Assembly: GCA_014549065.1 (NCBI GenBank)
Contig: JACDOX010000027.1
Span: 3,888,485 to 3,952,484 of the forward strand
Length of the DNA: 64,000 nucleotides
DNA from: Cardinalis cardinalis
Taxonomy: Eukaryota; Chordata; Aves; Passeriformes; Cardinalidae
Reading direction: 5' to 3'
In this document: positions 1-12,009 of the stretch, piece by piece
Layout: every line of letters begins with the position of its first letter
Position numbering within the stretch: the first letter of the stretch is position 1
Program-made: the position numbers and the translations under genes
The notes under the pieces: model-generated
Seen by the model: only the letters and a program-made list of their open reading frames with translations
Told to the model about the DNA's origin: nothing
Database searches by the model: none

Positions 1-3000
1 TGCAGAATGCTGACTCTAATGGCAACAGCACAGATTTGTTTCAGCATTTTCTAGTATGTTTTACTTCTACCATTTTCCAAGAAAATTCACTGGATAGATT
101 TCTTTTCATATTAGGTACAATTCTCCTTCCAGACTTTCATTATACAGTTCTACACAGTCTTGTGTGGAGCTGNAAAGTGGGGTCTGATATCCAAAATNAA
201 ATCAAAAAGCTGACTGGTTCTGATAAGGACTTTTACAGAATCCACTACCAGATGCTTCAGAAGACCAGAGAAAAAATGCTGAGAAAGATGTTCACAAGAA
301 AACTGTCCTCTAAAAGTCTGTATGTCATACTTATGCACAACATACAAAAATAGATCACTGTTATTTGGTCACATAAATACTNGTTATACATAAAACCTCA
401 TCTGTATAATTGCAGTCATTGTCATCTCCTAAACTGATAGCTCTTTTTTTCAATTCATGCAAGGTTTGGCCTTTGGAATAATTTGTGGGACTGCATTTCC
501 CTTCTAAATCATGCTTTGCATCTGAAAGCATTTAATCTAANGGATTCAAAAATGTGCCACCTTCTAGTTCCAAAACCACTGACACAGATGTGCAATTAAT
601 GCTGTCTTTTTTGATGAGGCAGCGTGGAGTTNTGATGCCTNGGAGNTACAACCCAAGGGGCNCTGCAGCCCAGGCTGGATTTTCAANGGCAGATTACAAG
701 GTACATCTTCAGAACAATTTATGTGTACATCTTGGAACAGTTGTGAACTCTACTCCCTCATAAATAACCCTGGATTCATAGGAAAATTGGGGAAATACAG
801 ACTTTATTAGAATAAATCACTCTAGTTCATTTATTTGTAGAAATATAATTCTTTTTGCAGGTGAATCACCTTTAGAGAAGTTTCGTTCTGGTCAGCTATC
901 TGCCAGANTCCAGGGAGCTGTATTTTCCCTGAGTGTTTTATTAAATGATTTGTGTGTACACAGAAAAAATCTTTTAAGTGCTGCAGATGATTTGAAAAAT
1001 AATCCTGCTGGAAACTCCATCTGTACTGAATGTAAAATGTTATCAAGACTGAAAAAGCTTCAAGAAAATCCACAACCCAGTTTCAGCTACATCTGTGCTA
1101 CCCTACTAATTGCTACTATTCTTTAGTTTATAAGATTTTAAAGATACCTTCCAATCATTTGTTTTCAGAAAGAAAAATATATTGTGATTCTTTGGCCTAA
1201 TTTTATGAAAATGTCTTTTTAAATTTTTCTTCCAAGCTGTCCTTATCTGCAGAAGTGACCAAAATCCAAAATGTTTTAGTTNAGATTGCTGAAAAAGCAA
1301 TGAGGATTAAAATGATATTGGGTTTATTGTACTGCTGATAACCTCTCAGAAATTACAGAGATGTTGCATGACACTTTGCAACTCTTTTGCTAGGAAATGC
1401 AAGTTATCATGAGTCTTAAATTTTGTTTAGCCCTAATCAGTCCTTTGAGACTATAAAAATAAATGCTCTTCATGCCCTGAACCATATTTTTAAAATCCTA
1501 TTCTCTATTTCTGTCCTTTCTCATGCCCTTAATTTCTGCTACTTACATAAAAGAAAGAAATGGTGTTTCATTACCCTTTTCCACCCATACATAGAGTCTG
1601 AAATTAATTTGGTATAAAGAACCAAAATACCAAAGTGTGATTAATTCTTTTACAGAAATAAACATGGTCAAGTGACAATCTGCCAAACAGTGGTAGCTTT
1701 TGCCCTCTCCCTGTGTGCTTCTTTTACTAGAATGTCTTGGAAAACAGAGTGATGTCTTCAGCTTGCACTTTCAGCAGGTAGCACAATGATTTATTGACCA
1801 TCAGGAATAGTTCTGGTCACCAGCATAGCCTCAGGCAGCTGCTGATGAGGGTTTTCCCTAAGCACTGTTATCTGTAATGGTTTGAGGGTCTGACGAGGAT
1901 TTCTAATCTCCCAGTGCCCTCACACACATCCTGAGTTGCACCAGAAGTCCTTCANGGTGGGATAATCCTGCCTGTTTCTTCTCCATACCCTTCTTCCCTC
2001 ATTCATCGTCCAAAATCTTTTAATAAATTGGTTTTGACCTGATGATCCAGTTATTTATCAACAGTTACTAATAATTCCAGCTTGTATAAGTGTTCTAGAA
2101 TAACCAAATGACANGGCATAGAGCTTCACACGTCATGACTATTTCAAGATATTGGNCAAAACCTAATGACAATCATATGTTTTTCATCCAGTGCCTTTCC
2201 CATAATTACAGGAACTTCTTTTTCTTTAGAAATTTTCTTCAGAAATTTTATCTAGTGCAACCAAATCAGCAAGCGACAAAAAATCCCAAAGAAAACAAAG
2301 CAATATTTTTTTCATATTATACTTGGACAACTGCAGTGGCAGAAATGCGCTGCCTCGTGTTTGACAGATCAGTGAGACCTAATACTAATACAATGAAGTT
2401 AAAAGGAAAATTAATCAATTTTACATGTTTATGTGGGGACAGGTGACACTGACTCCTGTTGCACCTTCAAAACATCTGCTAATTGACATTACAGCAGTAC
2501 AGGTGGGTGACATGAAATTCTATACAGTTAAGACTTGGTTTACATCCTTAGTCATGAAGAGTGGAGCTATTGTGCAATAAAGTGAGAAAAGGTTCTGTGA
2601 GGTTAAGTTCTGAATGACAGTGAAGAGCATTTACCAACCTCCAACAGTGCCTTTATCATGAGAGTCTGTGCTCAGGATATGCAGTTTGTGGGTGAGACTT
2701 GTTCCCAGATCATCTGATGCTAATGGAAGCTTTCACAGGAACAGGCGTGCAGAACTGGAACTTAAGCTTTAAAGAAATTGAAAGGAGCTGACTTGCACCA
2801 TCCTTGTGCCATGATTTAACAGAGGGAAGGAAANGATCTGAGTTCCCANAGCAGGCAACTNTGTGAAGGAATATGTCACAGCTCCAGCTCAGCCCCAGGT
2901 CTACCCTCTGACATGCCACAGACTCCAGAGGGATGAGCACACATCAAAAAGATATTTCTGAACAATATAGACTGAATGAGAGCCTATATCTCAAATCTGG

Positions 3001-5129
3001 AAAAAACTCTTCTAAAGACAAAGCCTTTAGAGAACTTGCTCAGGGGTAAAAACCAGTAAAGATCATTAGCTAAAGGTCTGGAAAAGAGCAGATTAGAGGC
3101 ACCAGGCTTAAAAGGATATGAGCAAGAGAAAGTGCTTTAATTCCTTATAAATGCAATAGATGCATATACATGTAATATTTGGGGTGACTAAAGAAAGGGA
3201 CAATTAAAGAGAGGCATGGGTTTTATGGAAAGGCAAAATTGTGACGTATTAAAAAACCACATAAAAAGTGAGGAAGTGGGAGGAAAAGCAGTTATTTCTG
3301 GAGTATGGATGGGTCAGATAATCTCATGCTAAGCACAAAGCTCAGTATTAGTGAAGATCAATCTCTCCAGTTTCTCTCAGTTTTGTCAGTGGTGGCAGAG
3401 CAATGGTGTAGCTCTGAGGGGCTACATAGATACTGCTTTTCTCCTCTCTTATGTGAGGCACCTCCAAACTGCATTTAGAAATGTTTTGGCTCAGATCAGG
3501 CTCAGATCCTTTTTCTTGCACCCCTGCAAATAAATGACAAGGCCAGTATTTGTTCCTAAACTGATTATCTGTCTAGGTAAGACTAACTCACACTGACAAG
3601 TATTTATTTGTTCATGAATGTAGCCTTGAAGACCTCAAAACTAAACTTCTACTGAACAAGGCTCACATTGCAGAATTAGACTCATCCTTATGGATTTATT
3701 TTGTTTAGGACATCAGGGAAAGAGTAATTTCTTCCTGTCCTAAAGATCTGAGAGCTCCAAATCTGTTTTTCTAGCAACACAAGTATGAAACAGCTCCTCC
3801 AGNAATGCAGACATGTCATTCTGCTGCTGTCAAACTCTGAATCTGAAATTTAACTAGAGATAGAGTGATGTCATCATGGTCCTGCTGAGTTGTGTAATTC
3901 TATTGTTATAAAATTACTGAGCCTTCCTGATATTTCATTCATTTATTAGGGTTCCAAATTATTTCTAGGCATATTTTTCCTTAATGCTGGTCCTGCAATT
4001 TTTTTNATGTGGTTTATAACTTTCAAATAAAAAATGTCAAGATCACCACGTTGATGAAAAAGCTTTTAGAAAGCATGAATTAGAAGCAAAATGGGATTTT
4101 GACAGTGATGCAGAGGTCATGCTAATCCTCACAAGAGATTTAATGCCTTGTTGACTTGTACATTTACCCAAGGCAAATGCTGTATCTTCTAGTTTGAACT
4201 GTGGGCACAGTGCGCTGTGAAATCATTACAAACCCACACACTTCAGCTGATGCAGATGATGATTCTGTGATTCTATGTGGGTTCACTTCTCCAGACACGA
4301 TCTTTCCAAAATGCAAAAAGCCAAGAAAACTTCTAAGCCGATTTCTCTCCTTCAGCATAGTCTGAAATGATTGTAGGAAGAAGAAGACTATAAAGCTGGA
4401 ATAGGAATTTCATTCTCTAGTGCTATACCTGAAACACTGAAAATGTTGTCTGATGGAAAGAGGTTCTGAAAAGTAGAAGTGACAGAGGCTCTGATTGTCG
4501 ATTGAATGCATACTGTGCAACTCGCCCCGCCTCCCCCCCCCCAGAAAAATCCCCAACAAACTGCTTTGTCTTGCAGCCTTCTCCCTGCTTTGTTCCAATA
4601 AAACAGGATGACCACCTTTAATGTTTTGGAGGGAATTTCACAAGACCTCATGTTGGCTTTGTGTATTTTGATAAGTGGCCATGCAGGATTTTGCNGCATT
4701 AAAAATTGCAGTGGCTGTCATTAAAACTGGCTGCCAGTTAGCAGGCCAATGTCCCAAGAAGTTGATGGTATAATTAAAATACTGTGGGGCTGTTACAACC
4801 CACGCCAGAAGATGAGGGGATCCCAGGTTCATGTTAACAGATCCCTCGGGGTAGAGTAGAGTGGAAGGAGATTGGATGATCAGTGTTTGTAAATATACAT
4901 GTAAATATATATGAAGGGTTTATTTTAGAACAATTTGNTTGCAATGGAAAGCAGCCCTGTAGCCATTTTCCTTACTGTTATCTACAGTAATATGTCAATA
5001 TGAAAGCATAAAAATATTACTTAAGAAAGCGCATAAAGAAAAGAAAGAGGAAGAAATAATAAAAGTAGAAAGATACAGAAGCACNACCCCAGACCTTGGG
5101 ATGAGACTTGGTTGTTGCATCTTTGATAC
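1..5129. other. Unique non-coding DNA, no gene seen
   Basis: This AT-leaning stretch has isolated ambiguous bases and no recognisable exon, RNA gene or transposon. The open frames here are under about 115 codons, contain N-derived unknown residues and resemble no family I know. The one local feature is a run of ten C at 4533-4542 next to a 'GCCCCGCC' block. A 'GATTCTGTGATTCTATG' string at about 4261-4277 resembles a CR1 end repeat, but CR1 body sequence is missing upstream of it. Confidence 0.6.
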
Positions 5130-5285
5130 CCCTTGGTCAAATACACTCTGGCTCATTGGGAGCACCCAGACACTTCNCCTGGGGGCGAGCTTTCAGTTCT
5201 GTGGTGGAAAGCCTCAGAAATGAGTCTGGGGGCACTTTGGGGGTCTTTGATGGTTTGTGACACCTCCTCAGACATGACAGCTGCC
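5130..5285 (+). repeat. Dispersed repeat, copy 1 of 2
   Basis: This segment matches a second copy at 8640-8830 in the same orientation. The best-matching block here is 'TGAGTCTGGGGGCACTTTGG' and what follows it ('GTCTTTGATGGTTT'), which pairs with 'AGAGTCTGAGGGTGCTTTGG' and 'ATCTTTGATGGTTT' in the other copy. A second matching block begins 'GGTCA' and includes 'CAGACACTTCNCCTGG' against 'CAGATACCTCCCCTGG'. This copy lacks about 50 bases present in the other. A related 'CCCAGGTGGAGG..GGAGCTTTACA' module follows at about 5348-5378. I cannot name the family; an old LTR fragment is one possibility. Confidence 0.55.
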
Positions 5286-7540
5286 TCTCACATCAGTGCA
5301 GTTGAGCCAGGAATGCCCCATCGGGAGGGATGAAAACCCGCAGGACCTTTCCCAGGTGGAGGTGTGGGGGGAGCTTTACAACTGAGTGACTTATGTAAGG
5401 GAGGGGGTTGGCATGATGAAAAGCACCGTCCCACCTCACAGGATCTGCCTCTTATCAGCCTCGAAGCCCAGCTTGTAGCCTCTGGTGGTGATTGTTCACC
5501 CCCTCTAGTTTGCCATCACACAACCTAAATCTTGCCTCTTTCAACTCTTACAAGGGTGCAAACATGGCTTCAGCAAAGCACCCTGCCTATTCCACAAATG
5601 AGCAAATGTTCTGAGTCAATAATCATTAATAGACCAGTCTCTCACATGGACAAATGTTGGCGTTCTNGTGTGAGGCATTGGCTCTACTCTCAACCAGGGG
5701 AACAGAAAGCAGTAGCTTTCTAGAATGGAGGAATTTGACTCCTTGGCAAAGCAGATTTTTTTATAAAATGCATATGAATTAGAATTTCCAGGAGAAGAAA
5801 GATAAAAATAAAAAGCCCCAAGCCAATCCAAAAAAACCCCAAGCCCAGAATGCTAGTAATGTGATTGACAGAAAACACTTCAGCAAAATACCATCTGAAC
5901 CCTCTTGTCCTGACAATCAGCCCATTCCTCTGAGGGCCGCTATGGGAAAAATACACTGCATCAGACAGTGACAAATGACAAATGTTGGCTGCAAATAGGA
6001 GGTCTACGTGGGGTCACANGAGGGACTCTGGGGATACACAGAGGGGTTGGAGGGGTGGCTCCCATTGACGCACTTCAAGGGGGATGAAGACAAGAATCAG
6101 CAATGCATTTGTTTGAGTCTCATACAAGCACGATGGGCAGAAGGGCTGAGACAATGGAGCCCAAGTACACAGCACAGATGGGGACATTTCCATTGCTGCC
6201 TTTTGGCGGTGGAGGGACCCACAGAGGGAAGCATGCTGATTTATCCAATAGTGAAAGGAGGCTTACAGAGTAATTAACCATCGTTTCCTGTAGTATGGCG
6301 TGTTTAACTTCCCTGTTGTGATTATTATTCAAACATGAGGCTTGGGAAAGCAAATGTGGGGAAGAGCTCTTGGAACAGCTCATGTTCTCAATGCTGTTTT
6401 CTGCTGCAAATGGTCTTTGTTAGAAGCTCATGTGGATCTACAGAATCCACTTGTGGTCCCTACACTCATATTCCTTGCCAGAGAGGTCTTCTAGCTATTT
6501 TCCTTGGCTGTTTCATCAGTACAGCCAGCTTTTTCTTTCAGGCTACGCTGGATGCCACATAATGGTGTGACTAATTGAAGTAGTTTCTTTCCCTTCTCCT
6601 CCCCAAGATCTCTTGATTAATATTTTGTTATATACCTTAATTGGCACTTTTCTGGCTTCTGACTGCTTGTAACTCAGAGGTTTCTGAATAGACTCTAGTA
6701 AAACTTTACACATTGCATTATGACGAATCTTGCAAATACAAACTCCTTACTAGATTTGCAATTATATCATGCCCACAGAATTCTATTAAAAACCCAGCAT
6801 GACACTGCAGATGGTGAAATGGGGAATGGGCTGCTTCCTGTATGTGTGGAAGTAATTCNAGTAAATCCCATCATAATCATGTTACCAAGTTAGACCATTA
6901 GAAGGAGAATAGCAATTGTTAGCCTTTCTAATAAAGTTTGTGTTTTCTGGGGTTTTTATTTCAGTGGCTCAGTTTCCTGCCCACTGAATCATGCTCTCAA
7001 ATGTGGTTTGTATACAAAGACACAGAGGAAACCAGCTCTGCTATAGTTTTCTTGTAAAGACACCTGTATTCGCTGTAAGAAATATCCTTTGTAATTTCAT
7101 TTAAAGATGTTTAAAATGTCTTAAAATTCTGCTTTTTGCCACACACACGTAAATTTATCCCAAATGAAGCCCGAGGTATATTCACAATGGGTGGGAAAGA
7201 GTCAAGCTTTACACAGTTTTAAAGAGGGTGAGGGAGAAGATGGCATCTCAAACATGGCAANATGGTCTCCTCTTCAGGAGCAATGAAGCCACCTGCAATT
7301 TGGTGCCTACTGATATGAATCCATTGAAAAGTTGCTCCTTTGAGAGTCTGTGAACATGGCTTAACATAAGGAAGTGCCTACTTTAAGCTCTTTACATACA
7401 ACTTACTTGCTCTTGGAGGGGGACAGAACACCACTAGTGTGAATTTATTTGATGTAACTACTGTTCTTGACCTTAAAACTATTGCTTTCACATTATAGGT
7501 TGCTAGTGAAAATTCACATTTTCTGGGAAAGGGCAAATTT
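5286..7540. other. Unique non-coding DNA, no gene seen
   Basis: I found no gene. A guanine-run cluster lies at 6010-6055 (separate entry). Sequence at 5345-5400 is G-rich and partly resembles the dispersed repeat upstream. The remainder is unremarkable, and its short open frames have no family resemblance. Confidence 0.55.
6010..6055 (+). other. Guanine-run cluster (possible G-quadruplex)
   Basis: Five runs of three or four G lie at 6010-6013, 6022-6024, 6030-6033, 6043-6046 and 6052-6055. The spacers are 8, 5, 9 and 5 bases. Two spacers exceed the usual seven-base loop limit, so folding would be of moderate stability at best. No promoter or gene start is evident beside it. Confidence 0.4.
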
Positions 7541-7544
7541 CCTG

Positions 7545-7637
7545 GGTTTTGTGTGTTTGGGTTTTTTATTTTGGATTTTTTTGTAGTTTTTGTTTTGTTT
7601 TTGTTTTTGTGACCCTTTTGTTTGTTTGTTTTTTGAT
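7545..7637. repeat. T/G-rich low-complexity tract
   Basis: Runs of T alternate with single or double G ('GTTTTTGTTTTGTTTTTG', 'TTTGTTTGTTTG'). This is simple-sequence expansion, and it produces a spurious lysine/asparagine-rich open frame on the minus strand. Confidence 0.85.
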
Positions 7638-8639
7638 AAGGACCTGGCTATACAGTTTCTCTTCATATGGGGATGAGCCCCTACAGCTGAACCCTTATAG
7701 CTAAACCCCTGTGAGGAAACATGCCTCCTTCGTATGTCGTGACTTAGCAAATTGATTACATTTCCTCAAAATGGAAAAGGCAAAAGTAGAGAAGGACAAT
7801 AAATTATGTCCACTGCTCTGGACATGTGATCCTTGATGAAATACTTTTTAATTTTATGTATATATTTTTAAATAGAAATTTTTGCTTTAGGCATTGCATC
7901 ACTTGCTTGGAATGAAGATTATGGAAACTGAGACTTTACTGACATTAACTACATTAATACAAGCCATCTACATTTATGAAAGAAGAAAGACATCAGTAAG
8001 TGAAACAAGCAATACATATGTTCTTCCTGCTGAATAAAGCCCAATTCTGAGGACAGATGCTTGGATGGTGTGCAATAATAATCTGTCTTTCTATAAAAAC
8101 TGTCACTCTGTGTCTTATAAAAATTTAATAAAGCAGGCATGTAGAGCCAGATGGTAATTTCCTGTTATTAAAGCTTTAAGGGACAAATTAATCTCTGTTG
8201 TACCCTCCATTGACTTCAACACTGTCTCTATTGACTTGAATGAAATTACGTTGCAGATAATTTGGATGTGGGTTCTGGAGGATGGGAACCATTTAGGTAC
8301 CTTTTAGGGAGTCATCTGTGTAAAACTTCTACATTTCATGTAACTGTCATGAATTGTCTGTATCTTTGGACACAATGTCACCATATAGTTCCTTGCACTG
8401 CTAAGACANCAGCTTTGCCCTGGACCATGGAGCATGGTGCTAAGGTTTTGGAAATAGCCTGGTGCTAAGGTATTTGGAAATAACCTGAAATAGAGTAGGA
8501 TAAAGATTTATAGTGCTGAAACAACGTTAAAATGTTGCTGGGTTTGGAGCAAGTTCAAATATATCTGTGGAGCTGTGAAATGCATATTTTTGAGTCAGAC
8601 CCCAAGACTCATATGGGCCACAAAAGAAGAGGTTTAATG
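7638..8639. other. Unique non-coding DNA, no gene seen
   Basis: No gene or named repeat is seen apart from the short tandem duplication at 8436-8486, which is listed separately. Confidence 0.55.
8436..8486 (+). repeat. 25/26-bp imperfect tandem duplication
   Basis: Two adjacent units start 'GGTGCTAAGG'. The first is 25 bases (8436-8460) and the second 26 (8461-8486). They differ by one inserted T-A context change and one substitution near the end ('GGAAATAGCCT' versus 'GGAAATAACCT'). The high identity suggests a fairly recent slippage-type duplication. Confidence 0.85.
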
Positions 8640-8830
8640 GGTTAATGTATGGTCAGGTTCAGGTGGGAACATGCAGATACCTCCCCTGGAGGAGAGAGTT
8701 TTACACTGTCTGATGCAACACTGTGGATCATGTGCAGTCCTCTGGTGGAAGACCCCAGAAAAGAGTCTGAGGGTGCTTTGGGGATCTTTGATGGTTTATG
8801 GCCCCTTCTGAAGACACGACCCCTATTCGG
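8640..8830 (+). repeat. Dispersed repeat, copy 2 of 2
   Basis: This is the longer copy of the repeat seen at 5130-5285. Shared blocks include 'GGTCAGG..CAGATACCTCCCCTGG', 'TGGTGGAAG' and the 'GAGTCTGAGGGTGCTTTGG' plus 'ATCTTTGATGGTTT' core, ending near 'GAAGACACGACC' (copy 1: 'CAGACATGACAG'). About 50 bases between the first and second blocks are absent from copy 1. Both copies lie on the plus strand 3.5 kb apart. The family is not identified. Confidence 0.55.
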
Positions 8831-11800
8831 CCCATGCTTAGGTCTTCTTCTGAACCTGTGTCATCTTTTGTTTAAATATTAATATTAAAAGAATAAATGG
8901 CATTAATTTTATTTTCCTGTGATCTGGAGNACAGATGCAAAGATATGACTAGTTTCACATATGCCAGCCATCCAGAATTTAAACTACTTGAGCACTGGTA
9001 GCTGCTAAGCTGAGTTTTGAAGAATCGGACGGTTTGAGGAGTGCACCCCAGGGGGCAGACAGTGGGGCTGGACAGGGTCTGACCAGACCCCATACATGCT
9101 TCTCAGAACAAGCATCCAAATAATAGTCAACGCGCAGTTAGAAGGGTGTCTCTAACTGCTACAGTCTCTAATGCTGTAGCCGAGTTGAGGAAATAAATCT
9201 CAATTTAATGTGGGTATGGAACTATAGCAGTCAAAGATTTCTGTAGATACGAGACGAAAAAAAACCAAAAACCAAAAAACTCACTTTTTTTTTTTTTGCA
9301 GAAAACAGCACTGTGGTGCCTTTCATCAATGATATAGACCATCTGATATTATACAGGAATGCCAGTGTCAGAGTATGTGTGACAATCTGAAAAGTAATTG
9401 CAAATAAAAAACCCCACAAAGTTTTAATCTATTTTCTCTTATCTATGAACAGAAGATGTTTTNCTGGTTATAATGGAGATAAACAACTTTACCTCTGTGC
9501 TTTGCTCTGCTCTGGAGATACTGAGAAGTGGGGAACACTGTGATTACTCTTTCATTTCAAAAGTTGTTTGCAATGCACCTAATTAGTCCTGGTAGAAACA
9601 AAAGTGAGAGCAACATAAACTGCAGAAGGAGTTCTATGTATCTTGCTTAACTGTGAAATTGTGGCCAAATATAATCATTTGCAAGCAAAAATATCCTTAC
9701 CTTCCTTAGTTTCCCTGAACAAGTTATTTGAATAGGAAAAAAAAAGTAAGAAACTTCCTTTCCCTTTACCACTTGAGAATAGGACTTTGAATCAGAATAG
9801 ATTTTGTTTATATACTTACTTACAGCAACTTAGGGCTTTGATGAAGCCCTTATGACTGTTGGACAGAAATGTTAGAGGCATTAGCCACTGCCTGACTGTG
9901 CTCTATGTAATGTGCACTGGTTACAAGTAGNTTGGAGAAAGTTGAGAACTCATTAAGCATTTGGCACTAAAACCAAAACCAAACAAACCACAGAAGTTCT
10001 TTATTGAGCACAAACAGCTGCAGTTGAGTACATATTTCCAGAATCATAAGATAATGAATTTTGGTGCACTGTTTTTTTTTTTGTTTGTTTTGTTTGGTTG
10101 TTTGTTTGGTTGGGGTTTTTTGGCTAGNTGTTTTTTCTGTCATTCTAAGATATGAACTGAATGTACTGCACTTTGCCAGTGTGATGCAAACAACAGAAAT
10201 AAAAGATGTGGGAATTTGACACTTGGATCAAGATTTTCACCTCAAGAGGTCTGGGTTTAGATAAAAACAGATCTTGAGACAAATTTCCAGATTGTAGGTG
10301 TACCAATGGTTAAAATATAAAGATGAAAAGACTGAGGAATTGAAATTGTATTAACTCAGCAAGGACTTCTGTATGTTTCAGTGCGGCACAAGGAGGACAT
10401 TGAGGTCCTTGCCATAAAGAGCCACATGGGGAGGGAGGGAGGCAATATTAGAGCTGGTGGAAAACAAGTTGTTCTTGGATTGCTCAGGCCATTAATGTGA
10501 CTAATGCCATGAAGAGACAGATCTCAGACTCCTTAAGAGATGTTTGTTTTCAAAGATGTTGGAGTGTGCAGATTTTGAAACTCAGGCTATTAGAGATGTA
10601 TTTCAATTTCTGGTGAAGCACAGGTTGAACTTAACTATGGACTCTCAGGATCATGCCTAAGTCACTGAAGCCTGACTTCTAGTGTGGAGCAGCCCAGGCT
10701 GTTATCCTTGATACTTGGATGTGAGGAGTCAGAGTCCTGGCAGTAACATGTGCATAAACATGAGATGGTTGTCTAAGGCTTTGTTCCAAGGGAAAAATGG
10801 ATCAGGAGGATTGCCATACTGAAGAACAACCTCTTGCCTGTGCTTGCCCCTTGCTCTTCCCAGCCTGATGTTATCACCAAATACACTGAATATCACAGGC
10901 TATTTTGGGACACTGGGACTTCATTCACATTTCCTTGAGAAAACATGAAGCATTGCAGATGACTGGGGGGATAGAAATTAATATCAATCCTTCTGTTGTT
11001 GGGTCCTGTGTGATTTCTACTCTCTCCCACAGGACAGTTTTGCTACTGCAAGTGATGGGCTGTGACAAATTGACTGAACTTCATTGTTTGCCTTTCTGTG
11101 ATATAGGGATTAGTATAAATCATGATGGATCTTGTATGGTCCAGCAGAGTCAAACCTTGGCATCATAATCCATCAACTCCACTGCAAAGGTTTTCCTTGT
11201 GTATCCTCTACTGTAACACTCCAATGAAGGGAATACAGATTGGTTCCAGGGCTGTTTCATAATGGCCCCCACATGTACAATTCATTGAAATAATGCTCTA
11301 AAAATTCCATCTGATTTCCTCATTTCCAAGAAGTGCTCAGGAATCAAGAAGCAGAAGTTAAGATTGGTTTAGTTTAAAATATCAATTTTTGCCTTTGGTC
11401 TTTTTTGATGATGGGATGCGACAGACCAAAATATCTTCTAAGAAAAATTACTGGAAAGCTCTTTCCAGAAAGCTGTGTGAAAATCTTTACCCACATTTTC
11501 CTTATTACCTTGATATTATTTGCAAAGTATTTTCCATTTAGTTCTATATAATGATAAAATCACACAGAACCTCTTTTTAAATGATAAGTGTTTTAGTCTA
11601 GTTTTAGCCTTTAACAGGATGTGCCCTGAAACAATGCTTGAAGCTATGAAATGTGCCTTTTCCCTTCAAATCAACATTGCCTTACTTTGGTGCTGTTCAG
11701 AATTAGTAAACTGAGGGTAACTTAACAGCTCTCTGGTAAAACCTNTGTTATTGTCCCTTCTGTGAAATGCCCGTTCCAGCTGGACACAGAACAAAATCCC

Positions 11801-11847
11801 TCACACTGTGAATAATGAAGGACTAAAGGAGAAGGATGAAGGACCCA
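8831..11847. other. Unique non-coding DNA with homopolymer tracts
   Basis: I found no gene. A 13-base T tract at 9285-9297 follows an A-rich 'AAAACCAAAAACC' stretch, and a GT-rich tract at 10072-10124 is listed separately. Open frames are short and resemble no known family. Confidence 0.55.
10072..10124. repeat. T/G-rich low-complexity tract
   Basis: A T11 run is followed by repeated 'GTTT', 'GGTT' and 'TTGGGG' units. It accounts for the phenylalanine/glycine-rich tail of the plus-strand open frame that crosses it. Confidence 0.8.
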
Positions 11848-12009
11848 AGGANGCTGTGAAAATCTGCAGCCTTGGTAGTTTTCAAAACTTTACTAGACAA
11901 GGTTCTGAGAAAACTGATTGAATTTTATGATTTTCCCTGCTCTGAGCCAGAGAGAGGGCTAGATGATTTTAAAGGCTCCTTCCAAACGAGGTTATTCTGT
12001 GAGTCTATA
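11848..12009 (+). mobile_element. CR1 LINE 3' end fragment
   Basis: A truncated copy of the 3' part of a CR1 non-LTR retrotransposon. The sequence runs through the expected order: 'GCTGTGAAAATCTGCAGCC', 'TTGGTAGTTTTCAAAACTTT', 'GGGCTAGATGATTTTAAAGG', 'CTCCTTCCAA' and a terminal 'TTATTCTGTGAGTCTATA'. These match the CR1 tail and its degenerate octamer-like end repeats. Only about 160 bases remain, which is typical of 5'-truncated CR1. It carries no coding potential and is clearly diverged. Confidence 0.85.

Noticed and set aside
36..353. 105-codon frame near the left edge
   Set aside because: It includes two ambiguous residues, is overlapped by an opposite-strand frame, and has no recognised domain or splice context.
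4255..4280. 'GATTCTGTGATTCTATG' as a CR1 end
   Set aside because: The end repeat is present, but the CR1 tail that should precede it is not, so chance or a fragment too small to call.
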